From Thermanaerothrix sp034436175 (GTDB taxonomy: Bacteria; Chloroflexota; Anaerolineae; Anaerolineales; Anaerolineaceae), in the NCBI GenBank assembly GCA_964427505.1, contig CAYRUO010000014.1, positions 1 to 31,554 of the forward strand: 31,554 bases of DNA, read 5' to 3'. The position numbers and the translations under genes are program-made. The notes below the pieces were generated by a model. The model was not told the origin of the DNA. It saw only the letters and a program-made list of their open reading frames with translations, and did not search any database. Shown here one piece after another: positions 1 through 7,620 of the stretch; position 1 is the stretch's first letter, and every line of letters begins with the position of its first letter.

Positions 1-368
1 TTCAACTCGATGAACCACTGAGCCCACTTTTTGCGGATCCGCAACGTCTGGCGCAGGTGTTCGAAAATTTACTCTCCAATGCAGTGAAATATGCGCCGGG
101 TTCTCCAGTTTCCATTAAAATTACATCTGATGCCGAGGGTGTTCACCTTGCTTTTGCCGACCGTGGTCCAGGCATTCCCGAAAAATATCGTCAAAAGATC
201 TTCGAACGTTTCTTCCGCGTGCCCGATATACAACCATCTGTTCATGGGACTGGGTTGGGTTTGTTTATCTGTAAGCAGATTATCCAGGCGCATTATGGCC
301 AAATTTGGGTGGAATCGCAGTTGGGACAGGGCACCATCTTTCACATCTTTTTGCCCTGGAAGCCATAG
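1..368 (+). CDS. Sensor histidine kinase, C-terminal part (cut by window edge)
   Basis: The reading frame is open from base 3, so the gene starts upstream of the window. The visible 121 residues are the HATPase_c domain of a two-component sensor kinase, which binds ATP and phosphorylates the kinase's own histidine. Visible motifs are the N box (NLLSNAVKY), the G1 box (DRGPGIP), the F box (IFERFFR) and the G2 box (GTGLGLFICK), ending in the usual GTIFHIFLP strand. The gene is followed 22 nt later by an OmpR-type response regulator, which is almost certainly its partner. The sensor domain and H box lie outside the window, so the stimulus cannot be guessed. The truncation is only a window effect. 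Confidence 0.93.
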   Translation, partial: QLDEPLSPLFADPQRLAQVFENLLSNAVKYAPGSPVSIKITSDAEGVHLAFADRGPGIPEKYRQKIFERFFRVPDIQPSVHGTGLGLFICKQIIQAHYGQIWVESQLGQGTIFHIFLPWKP

Positions 369-390
369 GGAAGGAGGGTGTTGGGCTTAG

Positions 391-1098
391 ATGGGCACCA
401 AAATCTTGGTTGTGGATGATGAGCAGCGTTATCGTCATCTCTTGCGCGTTAATCTTGAAGCGGAAGGCTATGAAGTTTATGTCGCGCGTGATGGTACCGA
501 AGCGATTGAGCAGGTAACAAGTAAACAACCTGATCTGGTGATCCTGGATGTGATGATGCCGGGCATGGATGGTTTTACCACTTGTGAGCGCATCCGCCAA
601 TTCTCAGACGTGCCGGTGATCATCTTAACGGCCAAGGGGGAAGAGCAAGATCGGGTCAAGGGTTTGAACGTAGGGGCAGATGACTATGTTGTGAAACCTT
701 TCTCGGCGATGGAGTTGGTAGCACGGGTGCGAGCGGTTTTGCGGCGCGCCAAGACCCAACAACAGGCGGTCAGCAAACGCTATTTTGTCCACAAAGATCT
801 CAAGATTGATCTGGCGCGAGCAGAGGTCTGGAAAGGAGACCGCCCAGTGTTCCTCTCGGCCACAGAATATCGCCTACTTATTCATTTTGCTCAACACGCC
901 GGAGTAGTGCTTAGTGCTGAAGAATTGTTATCGGCAGTGTGGGGAGATTCATATCGGGAAGATAAAGAGATTCTCTGGGTGAGTATTGCGCGCTTGCGCC
1001 AAAAACTCGAGGATGATCCGCATAACCCTCAACACATTATTACTCGCCCGGGGTTAGGCTACCTGATGCCGGCTGAGGACGTAAGTGCCTCCGGGTAA
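391..1098 (+). CDS. OmpR/PhoB-family response regulator
   Basis: DNA-binding partner of the kinase encoded just upstream. The receiver domain (about residues 3-115) has the acidic pair D9/D10, phosphoacceptor D53 in the LDVMMPGMDG stretch, T80 and K102 in the VVKPF motif. A C-terminal winged-helix domain (about residues 130-230) has the typical ending IITRPGLGYL. The length of 235 residues is normal for the family. ATG 391 is preceded by GGAAGGAGGG at a suitable distance. The target genes are unknown. The tight spacing to the following small gene and cpaF suggests co-transcription, so the kinase pair may control the downstream cpaF cluster, but this is inference. Confidence 0.95.
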   Translation: MGTKILVVDDEQRYRHLLRVNLEAEGYEVYVARDGTEAIEQVTSKQPDLVILDVMMPGMDGFTTCERIRQFSDVPVIILTAKGEEQDRVKGLNVGADDYVVKPFSAMELVARVRAVLRRAKTQQQAVSKRYFVHKDLKIDLARAEVWKGDRPVFLSATEYRLLIHFAQHAGVVLSAEELLSAVWGDSYREDKEILWVSIARLRQKLEDDPHNPQHIITRPGLGYLMPAEDVSASG

Positions 1099-1114
1099 AT
1101 CGTGGAGTGACAAA

Positions 1115-1423
1115 ATGGTGACCCAATTTGATGAAAAGGGCAAATTCTTTACGCGCGTGATTACCAAACGCCCGGTCAATGTGGTGATTCAGACCCCCAC
1201 ACATCGTATTCAGGGACAGGTGCATGTGCGTCCGGATGAGCGCCTCAAAGATGAACTGGATCAAACTGGCGCGTTTTTAGCGGTAACCGAGGCCGCGGTT
1301 TATGATGTAAATGGTGAACAGGTTATCCTTCGCACCCACTTTCTGGCCCTGCAAGTGCAACAAATTATCTGGATTACCCCGTTGGAGGAATTGACACTAT
1401 CCTCTGAAGAGAGCAAAGATTGA
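1115..1423 (+). CDS. Conserved small protein of unknown function, 102 aa
   Basis: I chose ATG 1115 because GGAG lies 7 nt upstream; a longer frame from 1085 would overlap the response regulator and has no ribosome site. The protein is soluble and rich in predicted beta strands, with the stretch PTHRIQGQVHVRP followed by DERLKDEL, then a strand pair ending in FLALQVQQIIWITPLEE. This pattern suggests a small beta-barrel module (I suspect DUF6812, recalled from memory and not verified). It sits between the response regulator and cpaF with only 7 nt to cpaF, so it is likely co-expressed with the ATPase. I cannot assign a function. Confidence 0.8.
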   Translation: MVTQFDEKGKFFTRVITKRPVNVVIQTPTHRIQGQVHVRPDERLKDELDQTGAFLAVTEAAVYDVNGEQVILRTHFLALQVQQIIWITPLEELTLSSEESKD

Positions 1424-1430
1424 GAGACCT

Positions 1431-2756
1431 ATGGTTACGAGTGGAAGTCCTACCGGCCCGTCCCCACTGCATCCCGATTTAGTTAGGCTCAAGAATCACT
1501 TGGTTAATGCGGTGGCGCGGGAATTAGAAGGCAAGGATTACATCCAAGGAGACCAGCGCCGCGAGGCTGTTCTGCAGGCCTTACAGCAAATCTACGCCAG
1601 CCTCAAGATCAACTTAGCCACCCCAATTCGCGAACAACTCTTTCGGGATGTTTTGGATGAACTGTTGGGGTTCGGCCCATTGCAACCCCTAATTGATGAT
1701 CCTGAAATCAGCGAAATTATGGTCAATGGACCTAAAAAGGTGTATATTGAGCGTAAAGGTAAGATCATTAAAACCAACATCACGTTTGCAGACGACGAAC
1801 AGGTGATCCGGTTGATCGAGAAAATTGTTTTGCCGTTAGGGCGGCGGATAGATGCCGACAGTCCAACTGTGGATGCACGTTTGCCGGATGGATCACGGGT
1901 GAATGCGGTCATCCCTCCTGTCGCCATTGACGGCCCAACGATCACGATTCGTAAGTTTCAGAAGGACAAACTGACGGTGGATCAACTCATCGCACTGGGG
2001 TCCCTGACACCGGCTATGGCGGAGTTCATTCGAGCCTGCGTGATTGCGCGCTTCAACATCGTGATTTCCGGTGGCACTGGCTCCGGTAAGACAACACTAC
2101 TTAACGTGCTTTCCTCATTTATTCCGGCGGATGAGCGGATCATCACGATTGAGGATGCAGCGGAGTTAAAGTTACAGCAGGAACATGTAGTGCGCTTGGA
2201 AACCAAACCCCCCGACTCCGAAGGCAAGGGAGCAATAACGGTGCGAGACTTGGTGCGCAACGCATTACGCATGCGTCCGGATCGCATTGTGGTTGGAGAA
2301 GTGCGCGGGGGGGAGGCGCTGGATATGCTCCAAGCCATGAATACCGGTCATGATGGTTCTCTAACAACCCTCCATGCGAATTCGCCGCGGGATGCCATTT
2401 CCCGCTTGGAAACGATGTGCTTGATGGCGGGAATGGATTTGCCTATACGGGTTATCCGACAGCAGATCGCCTCTGCTATTGATTTGATCATCCATCAATC
2501 TCGCTTGAAAGATGGAAGCCGTAAGGTGACCTCCATTACCGAAGTGGTGGGAATGGAGGGGGATACGGTAGTCATGAATGAGATTTTCCGCTTCGAACAG
2601 ACCGGTATCGCTCCCGATGGGCGGGTCTTGGGTGAAGTGAAACCCACCGGAATACGTCCGATGTTTACCCCGCGGTTAGAGGCCGCTGGATTCAAGCTAG
2701 GGCCTGAGGTATTTGGGGCTAATCTGACTGAGATGATCTCAGGGCGCAGGCGGTGA
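1431..2756 (+). CDS. cpaF: CpaF/TadA-type secretion ATPase (T2SS/T4P family)
   Basis: Hexameric cytoplasmic ATPase of the Tad/Flp pilus and type II secretion superfamily, which powers pilin assembly or secretion at the inner membrane. The N-terminal region contains the family motif GFGPLQPLIDDPEISEIMVN. Walker A is GGTGSGKTT (residues 214-222), the Walker B-like segment is RIVVGEVRGGE (285-295), and the His box is TGHDGSLTTLHAN (305-317). The length of 441 residues is typical. ATG 1431 follows GAGAG at a short spacing. Unlike standard tad loci, no TadB/TadC platform proteins, prepilin, peptidase or secretin gene lies nearby; the neighbours are regulators and a TPR protein. It is therefore an orphan ATPase whose partners must be encoded elsewhere, or it has been recruited to another task. 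Confidence 0.93.
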   Translation: MVTSGSPTGPSPLHPDLVRLKNHLVNAVARELEGKDYIQGDQRREAVLQALQQIYASLKINLATPIREQLFRDVLDELLGFGPLQPLIDDPEISEIMVNGPKKVYIERKGKIIKTNITFADDEQVIRLIEKIVLPLGRRIDADSPTVDARLPDGSRVNAVIPPVAIDGPTITIRKFQKDKLTVDQLIALGSLTPAMAEFIRACVIARFNIVISGGTGSGKTTLLNVLSSFIPADERIITIEDAAELKLQQEHVVRLETKPPDSEGKGAITVRDLVRNALRMRPDRIVVGEVRGGEALDMLQAMNTGHDGSLTTLHANSPRDAISRLETMCLMAGMDLPIRVIRQQIASAIDLIIHQSRLKDGSRKVTSITEVVGMEGDTVVMNEIFRFEQTGIAPDGRVLGEVKPTGIRPMFTPRLEAAGFKLGPEVFGANLTEMISGRRR

Positions 2757-2782
2757 GGAATTTGGTCGGGTCGGGAGGAGAC

Positions 2783-3466
2783 ATGAATACATTCTTTGAC
2801 CAGAAGGTGCGACTGCGGATGAAAAAACTGGGGTTACTACTGCGCGACGCCCGTCTGGCGCGTCATCGTTCGACAGCGCTGTGTGCTCAAGCGATGGGTT
2901 GCACGGTAGAGGAGTATGAAGCGATGGAAGCCGGGCAATTGGCGCCATCATTGCCTCAACTTGAGGCTCTGGCTTTCTATCTGGATGTGCCGCTTGAACA
3001 TTTTTGGGAAAGCCGAGCCCTTTCAGAAGCCGAACCGCCGCTGCCTCCCGAGAATTTGCCCACTCTTTTGAACCTGCGACAGCGCATGATTGGGGCGCGT
3101 TTGCGCTTAGCCCGCCAACAGCGCAACCTTACCCAAAGCGAGTTAGCGCGCCGCGTGGGTTTAGACGAGCAGGTGCTGGAACACTATGAAACCGGAACTC
3201 GCCCGATTCCACTACCTGAGTTGGAGTTAATCGCTAATGCGCTGGACTTGCGCCTGGAGGATTTGTTTGACCAACGCGGTCCGGTGGGAGAGTGGCGTTT
3301 GCGTCATCAGGCGATCCAGCAGTTTCTGGAGTTGCCTGAAGAACTGCAAGCGTTCATCCGCAAGCCGGTCAACCGTCCTTATCTGGAACTGGCCATGCGC
3401 TTGAGCGAACTTTCAGCCGATAAACTGCGCGCAGTAGCCGAGTCCCTGCTGGAAATCACCTATTAG
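2783..3466 (+). CDS. Protein with two tandem HTH (XRE/Cro-C1) domains
   Basis: Putative DNA-binding regulator of 227 residues. ATG 2783 is preferred over an upstream GTG because GGAGGAG ends 2 nt before it, and the upstream frame overlaps the end of cpaF. Two helix-turn-helix units are visible. The first, about residues 16-76, is divergent (MGCTVEEYEAMEAGQLAPSL). The second, about 103-163, is canonical (RNLTQSELARRVGLDEQ, then YETGTRPIPLPELELIANAL). Each ends with the same FYLDVPLEHFW/LDLRLEDLF-type helix, so the pair looks like an internal duplication. A C-terminal helical part of about 60 residues follows. It is downstream of cpaF and 19 nt before the TPR gene, in a probable common operon. 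Confidence 0.88.
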   Translation: MNTFFDQKVRLRMKKLGLLLRDARLARHRSTALCAQAMGCTVEEYEAMEAGQLAPSLPQLEALAFYLDVPLEHFWESRALSEAEPPLPPENLPTLLNLRQRMIGARLRLARQQRNLTQSELARRVGLDEQVLEHYETGTRPIPLPELELIANALDLRLEDLFDQRGPVGEWRLRHQAIQQFLELPEELQAFIRKPVNRPYLELAMRLSELSADKLRAVAESLLEITY

Positions 3467-3485
3467 GTCGAGGTCGTCCGATATT

Positions 3486-4031
3486 ATGGAAAAAATGCCT
3501 GATCCAACTTCTCAATTGGCAGAAGCCCAAGCCGCCTATGCCCAAGGGGCTTTCGAAACGGCGGCTCGCCTCTTTGAAGAGATTGCAGAGGGTTACGCCG
3601 CAGTGGGTGATGTTCTCAAAGTCGCCGAAATGCGCAATAACGCCAGCGTGGCCTGGTTACAAGCCAATCGCGCCGATGAGGCTTTGCGATGTGTTGAAGG
3701 CACTGCGGAGATTTTTGCCCAGGCCGGGGATGAACATCGTCATGCTTTGGCTTTAGGAAACCGGGCGGCGGCGCTAGAGGCTTTGGGACGCTCCAAAGAG
3801 GCATTAACCGCCTACCGTGATGCGGCAGAACGCCTTAAAGCCTTAGGAGATAATGAAAATTATGCAGTGGTAAAGCGGCGCATTTCAGCCTTGCAGGTGC
3901 GGATGGGGCATCAAATCGAGGCCGTTTTCAGTATGCAGGATGCCTTGGAACATCAGCCACGCCTCTCTGCCCGTGAAAAGGCATTAAAATCACTCTTTGG
4001 CGCGCTTCGGCGTGTCATGGGCATTAAGTAA
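3486..4031 (+). CDS. Tetratricopeptide-repeat protein
   Basis: Soluble helical protein of 181 residues made of about four TPR units, which normally act as protein-protein scaffolds. Repeats are recognisable by alanine/glycine-spaced pairs such as AQAAYAQGAFETAARLFEEI, then MRNNASVAWLQANRADEALR, GNRAAALEALGRSKEALTAY and an incomplete last unit ending near residue 170. No signal peptide is visible. ATG 3486 has a weak GAGGT about 11 nt upstream; ATG 3495 is an alternative. The position between the HTH gene and the acetyltransferase suggests it works with that cluster. The partner is unknown. Confidence 0.85.
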   Translation: MEKMPDPTSQLAEAQAAYAQGAFETAARLFEEIAEGYAAVGDVLKVAEMRNNASVAWLQANRADEALRCVEGTAEIFAQAGDEHRHALALGNRAAALEALGRSKEALTAYRDAAERLKALGDNENYAVVKRRISALQVRMGHQIEAVFSMQDALEHQPRLSAREKALKSLFGALRRVMGIK

Positions 4032-4039
4032 GGCTTATC

Positions 4040-4909
4040 ATGGAATTGGGCTCAGCGGTGATCATCGAGCGTCATCTTCGCCGTGCTACTCCCGAAGATA
4101 CAGCACGCTTGCGCCAACTCTTACAGGGGGGACGTTATGTTCATCGTCACTTGGATTGGCGCACCCCTATAGACTGGCTGGGTCATCAACCATTCTGGTT
4201 GTTACTTAATGGCGAACGGGTAGATGCGGCTTTGGCTTGCCCACCCGATCCACCTGGGGTTGCGTGGGTGCGTCTTTTTGCGTGTTCCGAATGGGAGCGA
4301 CCTGCTGAAGCGTGGCATGCGCTTTTTCCCAAGGTGTGGGAAACCTTACCCCATCAGAATGTTCTGGCCGCGATTGCGTTGCGCCCTTGGTTCGCACACT
4401 TGCTGGAACGCGAGCGTTTTACCTTGTATCAACACGTCGTTACGCTTTGGCGTAGCCTGAATGATCCCCCCTTTGAGGATGGAAATGTGGAAAGGGTGGG
4501 GGTCATGATTCGACCCATGGTCATAGAAGACCTTGAAGCCGTAGCCAGTATAGATGCCAGTGCGTTTGAGTGGTTGTGGCGTAATAGTGCGGCAGACGTC
4601 TATCGTTCCTGGCAGCAGGCGGCTTATGCGAGCGTTGCTCTGGTTGCAGATCAGATTGTTGGATTTCAGTTCAGCACTCTCAGTCCCACCAATGCTCACC
4701 TGGCGCGCTTGGCGGTTCATCCTTCCTGGCAACGCCGCGGTGTGGGCCAGGCGCTGCTAAATGACGTCATTCATCATTTCCGTTCCTTTCGGGTCGCCCA
4801 GTTGACCGTTAATACTCAGCAAGACAACCAGGCCTCACTTGCCTTATATCAGAAGGCGGGTTTTCGTCTTACCGGTGAGGATTACCTGGTTTATCTTTAT
4901 GCCAATTAA
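4040..4909 (+). CDS. GNAT-family N-acetyltransferase
   Basis: Protein of 289 residues with a C-terminal GNAT domain (about residues 155-288) that transfers an acetyl group from acetyl-CoA to an unknown amine. The acetyl-CoA pyrophosphate loop is QRRGVGQAL (from residue 231), preceded by the strand LARLAVHPSW and followed by the family ending NQASLALYQKAGFRLTGED. The first 150 residues are GNAT-like in size but lack a clear coenzyme motif, so the protein may be a degenerate-plus-active tandem GNAT. ATG 4040 is 8 nt after the TPR stop codon, indicating the same operon. RimI-like proteins and small-molecule acetyltransferases cannot be told apart here. Confidence 0.88.
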   Translation: MELGSAVIIERHLRRATPEDTARLRQLLQGGRYVHRHLDWRTPIDWLGHQPFWLLLNGERVDAALACPPDPPGVAWVRLFACSEWERPAEAWHALFPKVWETLPHQNVLAAIALRPWFAHLLERERFTLYQHVVTLWRSLNDPPFEDGNVERVGVMIRPMVIEDLEAVASIDASAFEWLWRNSAADVYRSWQQAAYASVALVADQIVGFQFSTLSPTNAHLARLAVHPSWQRRGVGQALLNDVIHHFRSFRVAQLTVNTQQDNQASLALYQKAGFRLTGEDYLVYLYAN

Positions 4910-4935
4910 CGTTACCACTTTTACAGGAGGTTACA

Positions 4936-5634
4936 ATGCCGTCCGCCCAAAGTGCTTCCAAAAGTAAGCGGGTCTCGTACCGTGAATTGCAACAACAACG
5001 TCAACGTCAGAAGCGCATCCTTGCAGTGGTGCTGATCGCGTTGGCGGCGATTGCGGTGGTGGTGGTACTGATCATGAGCAATCGCCCGGTTGAATTTACC
5101 CGCCCCGAACCGATCACGCGTTCACCGGTAAATGCGACATCGGTGGGTGATCCTAACGCACCGGTTAAAGTAGAAGAATTCTCGGATTTTCGCTGTGTCC
5201 ATTGTGCCGCGTTTTGGCGCGAATCCGAGCGGCGCTTGATTGAAGCGTACGTTGCAACCGGAAAAGTGTACTTCACTTATATCCCGTTTTCCTTTATCAG
5301 CGATGAGTCTTTCTTGGCGGCTGAGGCTGCTTACTGTGCCATGGATCAGGGCAAGTTTTGGGAATTTCACGATTACATTTTTGCCAATTACGATTTGCCG
5401 ATGACGGAAAAGTTGTTGCGGGCATTTGCCCAGGATTTGAAACTCGACCTTGCTCAATACGATAACTGCATGGCGAGTGGCAAATATCGCCAGAAAGTCC
5501 AGGAAGATGGTCAGTATGCCCGCAGTAAAGGCGTAACCGGTACTCCCACCTTTGATGTTAACGGCACGCTGGTAGGGCAAACCGAGTTATTCGCAACCAT
5601 TGACCAGGCACTGGCGACAAGCGCTCAGCCGTGA
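4936..5634 (+). CDS. Membrane-anchored DsbA-like thioredoxin-fold oxidoreductase
   Basis: Extracytoplasmic thiol-disulfide oxidoreductase of 232 residues. A basic, glutamine-rich N-terminus is followed by a single membrane helix at about residues 28-47, then a DsbA/thioredoxin_4 domain. The redox motif is C87-V-H-C90 in FSDFRCVHCAAFW, and the cis-proline is P204 in GVTGTPTFDVNG. This layout matches the DsbA/BdbD-like proteins of monoderm-related bacteria, which help fold exported proteins. No DsbB or VKOR partner is in the window. ATG 4936 has a strong AGGAGGT ribosome site. The gene is 26 nt after the acetyltransferase and is the last of the plus-strand run; a hairpin follows at 5649. Confidence 0.92.
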   Translation: MPSAQSASKSKRVSYRELQQQRQRQKRILAVVLIALAAIAVVVVLIMSNRPVEFTRPEPITRSPVNATSVGDPNAPVKVEEFSDFRCVHCAAFWRESERRLIEAYVATGKVYFTYIPFSFISDESFLAAEAAYCAMDQGKFWEFHDYIFANYDLPMTEKLLRAFAQDLKLDLAQYDNCMASGKYRQKVQEDGQYARSKGVTGTPTFDVNGTLVGQTELFATIDQALATSAQP

Positions 5635-5648
5635 CGTGTGATTGCTCA

Positions 5649-5682
5649 ATGAGCCGCCTCAATACAAACCGAGGCGGCTCAT
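5649..5682. terminator. Perfect 12-bp hairpin between convergent genes
   Basis: Arms at 5649-5660 and 5671-5682 are exact inverted repeats around a 10-nt loop. The hairpin lies where the dsbA-like gene (stop 5634) meets the converging DUF554 gene, and one arm encodes the last residues of the DUF554 protein. No T-run follows on either strand, so it is a possible bidirectional transcript end or 3'-end stabiliser and not a textbook intrinsic terminator. Confidence 0.6.
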
Positions 5683-6375
5683 GATCCAGACCAAGGGTGG
5701 GGCAATAAAAAGGGCTGGGAGCAGGTTACCGGCGCGAATCGGGCGGATTTCCAGCAGTGCCCCGATGGCAATCGCCATAAGAATCACCCCACCGGTAGCG
5801 TTCATTTCGGTCATCATCGGCGCGCTGATGATCTGCTGAATTTGCGCCGCCAACAAAGTTAGACTGCCTTGATAGACCAAAATAACCAACGCCGAGAACA
5901 ATACACCGACACCCAGACTGGATGCAAAGGCTAGCGAAGCAAACCCATCGAGCACGGATTTGATGGCCAGGGTTTGGTAATCGCCGGTCAGGCCATCCTG
6001 AATAGAACCCAAAATGGTCATTGGGCCGACGCAGAACACCAGCGAGGCGGTTAGGAAACCGCGGACAAAGCGCTGACTACCCGCGGCGCTTTCTTGGCGC
6101 GCGAATCGCTTTTCTAACCACTGTCCCAGGCGCCCCAAGCCTTCCTCAACGCGCCACCATTCACCTAATAGGGCGCCGACGAGAATGCTCCCCAGCACGA
6201 CCAAAGAGTTTTGGGTGGTGAGGAACATTTTCAAGGCATAGGCCAAGGTGAATAACCCTAAGCCAGCCACGACGGTTTGACGCAGGCGCTCGGGTAGGCG
6301 GCCACCCAGCCAAAGGCCAAGCGAGCCACCGATCAATACAGTTGCGACGTTTAGCAGTGTTCCAGTGCCTACCAT
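5659..6375 (-). CDS. DUF554 family membrane protein (YdfK-like)
   Basis: Integral membrane protein of 238 residues with about seven hydrophobic segments. The family signature is seen in the N-terminal GTLLNVATVLIGGSLGLWLG, then RQTVVAGLGLFTLAYALKM, GALLGEWW, FCVGPMTILGSIQDG and KSVLDGFASLAFASSLGVGV. The molecular function of DUF554 proteins is not established; a transport role is often assumed. ATG 6375 is preceded by AGAGGA at a good distance. It is the last gene of a minus-strand trio with a cobalamin adenosyltransferase (19-nt gap) and an unknown gene. Confidence 0.9.
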   Translation of the reverse strand: MVGTGTLLNVATVLIGGSLGLWLGGRLPERLRQTVVAGLGLFTLAYALKMFLTTQNSLVVLGSILVGALLGEWWRVEEGLGRLGQWLEKRFARQESAAGSQRFVRGFLTASLVFCVGPMTILGSIQDGLTGDYQTLAIKSVLDGFASLAFASSLGVGVLFSALVILVYQGSLTLLAAQIQQIISAPMMTEMNATGGVILMAIAIGALLEIRPIRAGNLLPALFIAPPLVWIMSRLGLY

Positions 6376-6394
6376 AATGTCCTCTTACATGAAA

Positions 6395-6943
6395 TTAAAC
6401 ATCTTTGGCAAGAGTGAGGTGATTTACCCCTCCGGATTGATAGACATAGAGTTCCAACACGAAACAAAGTGAGGAAAGGCGGTTAAGGTAGCGGAGCAAA
6501 TCCGCGTTTTCGAGCAAATTTTGATGGAAGAGAGCCGCAACCCGCCGTTCGGCCCGGCGAATGACCGTCCGTGCGAGTGAGAGCGCGGCACCGGCGGGTG
6601 TGTCGCCGGGCAGGATAAATTCGTTGGGTAGGGTGACGTTGTGGGCAAAGGTATCGGTTTGTTGCTCCAGCCAGGCCACGGAAGCCGAATCAATCTGGCG
6701 GAAACGCGCCGCGTTCTCAGGCGTGGCAGCCACTTCGGCCATCAGCAGGTAGAGATCCCGCTGGATGCGTAAGATGACCTGCTGGAGGGTCTGATCTTGG
6801 ATGAGACTGCGTGCCAATCCTAGAGCGGCGGTAGCTTCATCCAAGGTACCCAGCGCTTCGATGCGGTCTTCCTCTTTGGGGACGCGGCCTTCACCTAATA
6901 ACCCGGTAAAACCATCATCGCCATTGCGAGTATAGAACGTCAT
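6395..6943 (-). CDS. Cob(I)alamin adenosyltransferase, PduO type
   Basis: Transfers the adenosyl group of ATP to cob(I)alamin, making coenzyme B12 for mutases, dehydratases or class II ribonucleotide reductase. The protein has 182 residues, usual for the family. The N-terminal signature is TRNGDDGFTGLLGEGRVPK, followed by DRIEALGTLDEATAALGLA; the central ATP-site arginines are in TVIRRAERRVAALF; the C-terminal signature is YLNRLSSLCFVLELY. In the last motif the common Asp of the NRLSD pattern is Ser, and the C-terminus diverges from the usual FVLAR. ATG 6943 has GGAG 7 nt upstream. It overlaps no neighbour but lies 13 nt after an unknown gene, so the two are probably co-transcribed. Confidence 0.92.
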   Translation of the reverse strand: MTFYTRNGDDGFTGLLGEGRVPKEEDRIEALGTLDEATAALGLARSLIQDQTLQQVILRIQRDLYLLMAEVAATPENAARFRQIDSASVAWLEQQTDTFAHNVTLPNEFILPGDTPAGAALSLARTVIRRAERRVAALFHQNLLENADLLRYLNRLSSLCFVLELYVYQSGGVNHLTLAKDV

Positions 6944-6956
6944 TGTGTAACTCCAC

Positions 6957-7526
6957 TTAGGGCTGAATGTAAAGGAACCAGAAGGTATCCGGGGGAAAGG
7001 CGGCCTGTATTTCGGCTTCCCACAGAAAGCCGTCCAGCGGCTTGATACTGCGTAGGCGCTGATCTAACGCGGCTAACGTTTCGCGGTGCGAGGGCTCTAG
7101 GGCGGGAATCTCTTGAGCGAGGAAATGCAAGATAGCCCGATGGCGCACTTGGTGTGCCCATATGGCAGATGAAGGGGTAGTTGATTGTTCAAGCGCTTCG
7201 ACAAGGGCTTGCTTCCATAGATTTAGCCGTGTTGGGATTTCCTGGGCGGCTTTCTTTTGCCAGTTGGCACGCCAACGCTCTCGGATTTGCCGTGCCTGCT
7301 GGGTCAGATGGGCTAATCGTTGGTGTTGTGATTCGGGCCAGGGGTAGGCATTAAGGCGAGCCTGGGCGAGGAGCAGATTTCCCAGCGTTAGGCGGTTGAG
7401 ATCCTCGGGAATGGGGTGTCCAATGCGGAGATTGAGCGGCCAAAATAACACCGGCGAGAGGAGGTAGTCTTCCAGTTCGGGCACGGCGGCTTGAAAAAAA
7501 GCCCAGTCTTTGTCCAGAAGATTCAT
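6957..7526 (-). CDS. Unknown soluble helical protein, 189 aa
   Basis: I do not recognise the family. ATG 7526 is chosen because GAGG sits 5 nt upstream; a TTG at 7541 gives five more residues without such a site. The protein begins MNLLDKDWAFFQAAVPELED, has a long amphipathic helical centre rich in Gln, Arg and Ala (HQRLAHLTQQARQIRERW), and ends in a Trp/Phe-rich segment (FPPDTFWFLYIQP). There is no signal peptide or membrane helix. It is the first gene of the trio with the cobalamin adenosyltransferase and DUF554, so a link to cobalamin metabolism is possible but unsupported by motifs. Confidence 0.75.
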   Translation of the reverse strand: MNLLDKDWAFFQAAVPELEDYLLSPVLFWPLNLRIGHPIPEDLNRLTLGNLLLAQARLNAYPWPESQHQRLAHLTQQARQIRERWRANWQKKAAQEIPTRLNLWKQALVEALEQSTTPSSAIWAHQVRHRAILHFLAQEIPALEPSHRETLAALDQRLRSIKPLDGFLWEAEIQAAFPPDTFWFLYIQP

Positions 7527-7557
7527 GATCACCTCAAGCAAAGAGCCCTAAATTTAC

Positions 7558-7592
7558 GGCAACCCGTCAGGCAGAGAGGCCGACGGGTTGCC
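7558..7592 (-). terminator. Intrinsic terminator candidate after the solute-binding protein gene
   Basis: Perfect 11-bp stem (7558-7568 with 7582-7592) and a 13-nt loop. On the minus strand it is followed by the AT-rich GTAAATTTAGGG. It lies 28 nt after the stop codon of the solute-binding protein gene and 31 nt before the next minus-strand gene, so it would separate or attenuate transcription between them. Confidence 0.7.
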
Positions 7593-7620
7593 TATGACGG
7601 TGGGGGGATATTGGGGGAAG

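Noticed and set aside
1..368. Histidine kinase as a pseudogene fragment
   Set aside because: The frame is open to the window edge and continues family sequence before the first start codon, so it is only cut by the window.
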